From NCBI GenBank assembly GCA_016297805.1, contig JAEDFX010000083.1, forward strand, positions 1 to 10,057: a stretch of DNA of 10,057 nucleotides. Reading direction: 5' to 3'. A model generated the notes under the pieces. It saw only the letters and a list, made by a program, of their open reading frames with translations, did no database searches and was not told where the DNA came from. Shown piece by piece: positions 6,864 through 10,057 of the stretch. The position numbers and the translations under genes are program-made. Source of the DNA: Treponema sp. Its GTDB lineage: Bacteria > Spirochaetota > Spirochaetia > Treponematales > Treponemataceae. The stretch's first letter is position 1, and each line of letters starts with the position of its first letter.

Positions 6864-7156
6864 TATATAGCCCCCATATCATATTTATTATACTCAGCAT
6901 GAGTACCTATGAATAAAATGAATACCGTTCCGCTATCATAGTTTATTCTTGTTAGTAAACGGTAATCATTACCATGAATATTAAATACAACTTTATTGTC
7001 TGCCAGAAAACTTGCTGAAGGAAACCGATTTTTAATATCTTGCGGGGTTTTCCAAATTGCACTTTTTGCTTCTATGTACCATGAATCAAGGTCTGCTTTA
7101 ACTATAGCATGCGTTTCAGAGTAATCCGTTAATGTTTTCTTTTTTATTACATGCAA
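6863..7156 (-). CDS. higB: HigB-family toxin (mRNA interferase, RelE-like fold)
   Basis: The product is 97 aa, the usual HigB length. By family knowledge HigB cleaves mRNA on the ribosome. The sequence follows the family throughout: MHVIKKKTL at the start, a tryptophan helix (DLDSWYIEAKSAIWKTP), IKNRFPSASFLADNKVVFNI, HGNDYRLLTRINYDSGTVFI and the C-terminal GTHAEYNKYD. I chose TTG 7156, because it gives the canonical MHVI start and AAGGAG (7172-7167) lies 10 nt upstream. The longer TTG reading from 7177 would begin inside that ribosome site. Toxin-before-antitoxin order is typical of higBA. The promoter and operator palindrome just upstream support autoregulation. Confidence 0.92.
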   Translation of the reverse strand: MHVIKKKTLTDYSETHAIVKADLDSWYIEAKSAIWKTPQDIKNRFPSASFLADNKVVFNIHGNDYRLLTRINYDSGTVFILFIGTHAEYNKYDMGAI

Positions 7157-7178
7157 AAGAACATTTCTCCTTGACAAT

Positions 7179-7200
7179 TAGTTCCCTATTTAGGTAACTA
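7179..7200. promoter_or_regulatory. Palindromic operator at the higB transcription start
   Basis: A 22-bp inverted repeat with half-sites TAGTTnCCTA and TAGGnAACTA, 18 of 22 positions symmetric. It covers the transcription start predicted near 7195 and lies immediately upstream of the higB ribosome site. Its position and symmetry fit a binding site for the HTH of the HigA-peptidase protein, giving autorepression. Binding is inferred. Confidence 0.6.
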
Positions 7201-7201
7201 T

Positions 7202-7230
7202 ATTATAAGTTCTTAATATGGGAATGTCAA
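7202..7230 (-). promoter_or_regulatory. Consensus sigma-70 promoter of the higBA-membrane protein operon
   Basis: On the - strand TTGACA (7230-7225) is followed by exactly 17 nt and then TATAAT (7207-7202). Both boxes match the sigma-70 consensus in full. Transcription would begin near 7195, about 40 nt before the higB start codon. Such a strong promoter next to a palindrome is common for toxin-antitoxin operons held down by their antitoxin. Confidence 0.8.
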
Positions 7231-7255
7231 TAAAGTTCTGGTTCCGTATTTGAAA

Positions 7256-7284
7256 TAGTTTTTATAACATTTTGGATGTATAAT
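7256..7284 (+). promoter_or_regulatory. Probable hsdR promoter
   Basis: A perfect TATAAT lies at 7279-7284. At 17 nt spacing there is only a weak -35 (TAGTTT, 7256-7261). Transcription would start near 7291, giving a short leader that holds the hsdR ribosome site AAGGAG (7293-7298). Just upstream, at 7241-7251, is a block 10/11 identical to half of the higB operator region (7181-7191). Confidence 0.45.
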
Positions 7285-7308
7285 AAATTAGTAAGGAGTT
7301 TCGATTAT

Positions 7309-8628
7309 ATGTCCGATTACAACGAAAAAGCCTATGAAAATGCTCTGATTGAGTTGTTCCAGAATATAGGGTGGGAGCATGTTTATGGCCCAGACATTGA
7401 TCGCGACTGGCATTCTCCGTTGTATGATTCAGTTCTCGAAGATTCTATTCGTCGTATAAACCCAAAGGCTGCTCCTGCTACAATTGATGAGGCACTTCTT
7501 AAACTCCGACATTTTGAAAATGCTGAACTTAAAAAGAAAAACGCTCTTTTTATGGAATACCTGCAGAATGGTATTGAAGTAAGCTTTTCCGCAAATGGCG
7601 AAACTAAATCTGACATCATTTATATAGCAGACTTTGAAAATGCCGGAAAGCCTGGCGACAAAAATTCTTACATCGTTGCTAACCAGTGGACATTCATAGA
7701 AAACTCAAACAAGCGGCCTGATATTCTGCTTTTCCTAAATGGACTCCCAATCTGTCTTTTTGAATTAAAATCTCCAAGTCGTGAACAGACTGATGCGAGC
7801 GAAGCGTACACACAGATTCGTAATTACATGCAGGAAATACCTAGTATGTTTATTTACAACTGCATATGTGTTATGTCGGATCAGCTTACATCTAAAGCCG
7901 GAACTATTACTTCTGGTGAAGACCGTTTTATGGAATGGAAATTGCAACGAAGTTCCCCGCGCAAGACAAAAGACGGCAACATGGAATCCAAGTCCTTTGT
8001 AGATTTCACAACTTTCTTTGAAGGCATTTTCCAGAAAGCTCGCCTGCTCGACATCATCAAAAACTTTATCTGTTTTAATAATTATGGAATAAACTCCTAT
8101 AGGATTCTTGCAGGTTACCATCAGTATTTTGCGGTTCGTAAGGCAGTTGAACGAACAAAGATTGCTGTAAATGGGGACGGAAAGATTGGAGTCTTCTGGC
8201 ATACTCAGGGCTCTGGAAAATCTCTTTCTATGGTTTTCTATGCTCACCTTTTGCAGCAGGCAATTGATTCGCCCACAATCGTTGTTATTACAGACCGCAA
8301 TGATCTGGATAATCAGCTTTATGGACAGTTCTGTAATTGTAAAGATTTCCTGCGGCAGGAACCTGTTCAGGCAGAAAGCCGCGAACATCTGAAGCAACTT
8401 CTTGAAGGACGTAAGGCAAACGGCATCATCTTTACCACAATGCAGAAGTTCGAGGAAAGTGATGAGCCACTCAGCGACAGAAATAATATCATCGTAATGG
8501 CGGATGAAGCTCACCGAGGCCAATACGGACTTACAGAAAAGGTCAAGACTGTAAAAAATAAAGATGGAAATGTTTTACTAGACGAAAATGGAAATGCGAT
8601 TGTAAAGACCGTGACAGGTACCGCATAA
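7309..8628 (+). CDS. hsdR: HsdR N-terminal fragment: nuclease domain and first helicase motifs
   Basis: This 439-aa ORF is what would be translated from the hsdR start. ATG 7309 is preferred over 7276 because AAGGAG (7293-7298) lies 10 nt upstream and the ATG at 7276 overlaps the -10 box. Visible motifs are RPDILLFLNGLPICLFELKS (catalytic D138, E152, K154), FWHTQGSGKSLSM (Walker A, 298-308), VVITDRNDLDNQLYGQF (motif Ia), IIFTTMQKF and MADEAHRGQYG (DEAH at 399-402). It ends at TAA 8626 right after TVTGTA, where intact relatives continue with IIRDSLPNASYIGFTGTP. It keeps all nuclease residues but only half of the motor, so ATP-driven translocation is not expected. Confidence 0.85.
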   Translation: MSDYNEKAYENALIELFQNIGWEHVYGPDIDRDWHSPLYDSVLEDSIRRINPKAAPATIDEALLKLRHFENAELKKKNALFMEYLQNGIEVSFSANGETKSDIIYIADFENAGKPGDKNSYIVANQWTFIENSNKRPDILLFLNGLPICLFELKSPSREQTDASEAYTQIRNYMQEIPSMFIYNCICVMSDQLTSKAGTITSGEDRFMEWKLQRSSPRKTKDGNMESKSFVDFTTFFEGIFQKARLLDIIKNFICFNNYGINSYRILAGYHQYFAVRKAVERTKIAVNGDGKIGVFWHTQGSGKSLSMVFYAHLLQQAIDSPTIVVITDRNDLDNQLYGQFCNCKDFLRQEPVQAESREHLKQLLEGRKANGIIFTTMQKFEESDEPLSDRNNIIVMADEAHRGQYGLTEKVKTVKNKDGNVLLDENGNAIVKTVTGTA

Positions 8629-9245
8629 TCCGAGACAGTCTTCCGAACGCTAGTTATATCGGATTTACTGGTACTCCAATTTCCCGTGAAGACCGCAGCA
8701 CTATCGAAGTCTTCGGTGACTACATCGATGTATATGATATGACTCAGGCTGTAGAAGATGGAGCAACCCGCCCTGTTTATTACGAAAGCCGTGTTATCAA
8801 ACTTAAGCTTGATGGTAAAGTGCTTGCCCAGATTGATGCCGAATATTCTGCCCTCGTAAACAATGCAGACGAAGAAGTAATCGAAAAAAGCAAACATGAA
8901 CTTGGCAAGATGGAAGAAATTCTCGGCCACGAAAAAACTATCAACTCTCTTGTTGATGATATTCTTAATCACTACGAAAACGAACGCCAGTATCTTTATA
9001 CCAGAAAGGCAATGATTGTTGCTTATAACCGCTCAATTGCCATGAAGATTTTTAATCGTATTCTGGAGCTACGGCCATCCTGGGCGGGAACAACTTTTCA
9101 GGTCACAGTCGGCTCAAAGCAGATTACAGTACCTGGTGACGATGCCCGAATTGCCGTTGTAATGACCGAAAGCAACAAGGATCCGGAAGAATGGCGTGCA
9201 ATCATCGGCAACAAACATCGCAAGCAGGAACTTGCAACCCGCTAA
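8625..9245 (+). pseudogene. HsdR middle fragment (second helicase part)
   Basis: The frame continues hsdR one base back from the first fragment: IIRDSLPNASYIGFTGTPIS, then DRSTIEVFGDYIDVYDMTQA, YESRVIKLKLDG and RKAMIVAYNRSIAMKI. It ends at TAA 9243 just after KQELATR. ATG 8739 is an internal methionine, not a gene start, and I see no convincing ribosome site for it. Confidence 0.85.
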
Positions 9246-9415
9246 AAATTGCAATCGTTGTTGATATGTGGCTTACAGGTTTTGATGTTCCTTCTCTTGC
9301 AACAATGTATGTTTACAAGCCGATGGAAAGCTACAACCTTATGCAGGCAATTGCCCGTGTAAACGGAACATCCGAGGGATGTTCATCGAGTTTGCTACGC
9401 AAACTCGCAGCATGA
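9236..9415 (+). pseudogene. HsdR fragment with motifs V and VI, running into the hairpin insert
   Basis: In a third frame the gene resumes at NPLKIAIVVDMWLTGFDVP and reads to LMQAIARVN at 9364. It then runs into the inserted hairpins and stops at 9413-9415. About 6-8 residues expected between ELAT and NPLKI are missing, which points to a short deletion at about 9236. Confidence 0.83.
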
Positions 9416-9477
9416 ATGCGAGTTTTTGCAAAGCAAAAACTCGGTAAGCAAGCGATAGCTTGCGACGAATCGCAAGC
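9365..9477. repeat. Multi-hairpin palindromic repeat element inserted in hsdR
   Basis: Five inverted repeats lie almost back to back in 113 bp: GAACATCC-GAG-GGATGTTC (9366-9384), CGAGTTTGC-TAC-GCAAACTCG (9387-9407), arms CGAGTTTTTGC/GCAAAAACTCG around AAA (9419-9443), GCAAGC-GATA-GCTTGC (9448-9463) and GCTTGCGA-CGAA-TCGCAAGC (9458-9477), the last two sharing an arm. All stems are perfect. HsdR coding sequence ends exactly at 9364 and resumes exactly at 9478. There is no ORF, so it would be a non-autonomous palindromic element that needs outside enzymes or replication slippage to move. Confidence 0.85.
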
Positions 9478-10057
9478 GCCCTTAAACAGGCCATGAACGA
9501 CTACACAGTCCGAGACCGCCAGAACTACGGTGAAATGGATGTTGCAAAACGAGCCTTCCCTAAGTTCCAGGAAAAGCTTGAAATCTGCCGAAATCTTTTC
9601 TTTGGCTATGATTACACTTCATTCTACGAAGGTTCTGATTTACAACGCGGTATGACAATCAGTGGGGCAGTAAACTTTATTGTTGCTCCAGATAAAGAAG
9701 AAAAAAAACAGGCATTTATAAAAGAAGCTCTTATGCTCAAGCAAGCCCTTTCACTTTGTTCATCTATGGTAAAAGAGCATATGCGTCTTGAAGCCGCCTT
9801 CTTTGAATCTGTCCGCGTTCTTGTAATGCGTATTTTATATAATCCATCTGGCAAGAAATTTTCCCTTAAAGAAATCAACGACCGCATAAACGAACTTCTC
9901 AAACAATCAGTAAAATCCGACGGCGTTATAAATCTTTTCTCTGACATCGGCGAAAAAGTAAATCTCTTTGACCCGACCTTCCTTGAAAATGTTTCAAAGA
10001 TAAAAGAAAAGAACCTCGCCGTAGAAATGCTCAAGAAGTTGATTGAAGAACAGGTAA
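9478..10057 (+). pseudogene. HsdR C-terminal fragment, continuing past the window
   Basis: Open from 9478 to the last base in one frame: ALKQAMNDYTVRDRQNYGE, FPKFQEKLEICRNLFFGYDY, MTISGAVNFIVAPDKEEKK, LFDPTFLENVSKIKEKNLAV. This is the helical C-terminal region of HsdR, which by family knowledge docks to the HsdM/HsdS core. It is free of stops, so decay outside the three lesions is slight and the breakage looks recent. Confidence 0.87.

Larger units (their letters stand above)
7309..10057 (+). pseudogene. hsdR: Type I restriction endonuclease/translocase HsdR, disrupted (3' end outside window)
   Basis: HsdR is the motor and nuclease subunit of type I enzymes. Three frames must be joined to read it: 7309-8628, about 8625-9235, about 9236-9364, and then, after a 113-bp insert, 9478 to the window end. 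The domains are in the normal order: PD-(D/E)xK nuclease (D138, E152, K154), SF2 helicase with Walker A GSGKS and DEAH box, motif III TGTP, motif V region (VVDMWLTGFDVPSL), motif VI (LMQAIARVN) and helical C-terminus (ALKQAMNDY, NYGEMDVAKRAFPKFQEKL, MTISGAVNF). The lesions are a frameshift at about 8625, a deletion with frameshift at about 9236, and a hairpin element in place of the roughly 17-19 codons after ARVN. One frameshift could be a sequencing error, but the insertion cannot be, so restriction activity is very likely lost. Base composition is more GC-balanced than the cargo genes, so this is old backbone. Confidence 0.92.

Noticed and set aside
7171..7176. TTGACA on the + strand as a possible hsdR -35 box
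   Set aside because: No acceptable -10 lies 16-18 nt downstream; the best AT-rich hexamers are 22-24 nt away, and it overlaps the higB ribosome site.
7157..7177. Seven-residue N-terminal extension of HigB from TTG 7177
   Set aside because: The extension codons contain the AAGGAG that serves the TTG at 7156, and HigB proteins normally begin at MHVI-like sequence.
7765..8523. 252-aa - strand ORF, with further - strand ORFs at 8511-8972 and 9624-10034
   Set aside because: These lie opposite clear hsdR coding sequence with conserved helicase and nuclease motifs. Their translations show no family and no start signals.
9366..9477. Repeated hairpins as a possible CRISPR array
   Set aside because: The units are inverted repeats of different lengths with no regular spacers and no cas genes nearby.

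Overview
This window lies within a type I restriction-modification (RM) locus that has been rebuilt by insertion, duplication and decay. The likely host is a spirochaete of the Treponema type, from the gut or rumen. That is an inference from the mix of very AT-rich accessory genes with a more GC-balanced RM backbone, the GC-rich hairpin repeats, and the hsdS/rhuM/hsdR gene set. No marker gene proves it.

Layout on the + strand: (1) 1-653, the central conserved region, second target-recognition domain (TRD2) and C-terminus of HsdS, whose start lies upstream. (2) 661-2974, two AT-rich cargo genes: a PHP-domain/ABC-type ATPase and a 97-aa partner overlapping it by 20 nt. (3) 3011-3131, a GC-rich hairpin repeat, followed by a frameshifted, truncated rhuM 5' end (3132-3336). 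(4) 3318-3518, a remnant of another hsdS 3' end. (5) 3532-4455, a second cargo gene, a 307-aa protein with one probable membrane segment and a coiled coil. (6) 4508-4672, a second copy of the hairpin repeat and a second, longer but still truncated rhuM (4675-5094).

On the - strand is a tightly coupled operon (7156 down to 5086): a HigB-type toxin, a HigA-type HTH antitoxin fused to an ImmA/IrrE-type HExxH metallopeptidase, and a 194-aa single-pass membrane protein. It has a perfect-consensus promoter (TTGACA, 17 nt, TATAAT) and a palindrome at the predicted transcription start. Divergent from it is hsdR (7309 to the window end), broken by a frameshift near 8625, a small deletion near 9236 and a 113-bp multi-hairpin element in helicase motif VI (9365-9477).

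The main point of interest is that the order [hsdS 3' end - cargo - hairpin repeat - rhuM 5' end] occurs twice in tandem with unrelated cargo. This suggests a modular cargo slot between hsdS and rhuM that exchanges putative defence genes by homologous recombination. The visible part of HsdS is intact while HsdR is destroyed, so the locus may now methylate without cutting, with conflict functions passing to the ATPase pair, the membrane proteins and the toxin-antitoxin operon.
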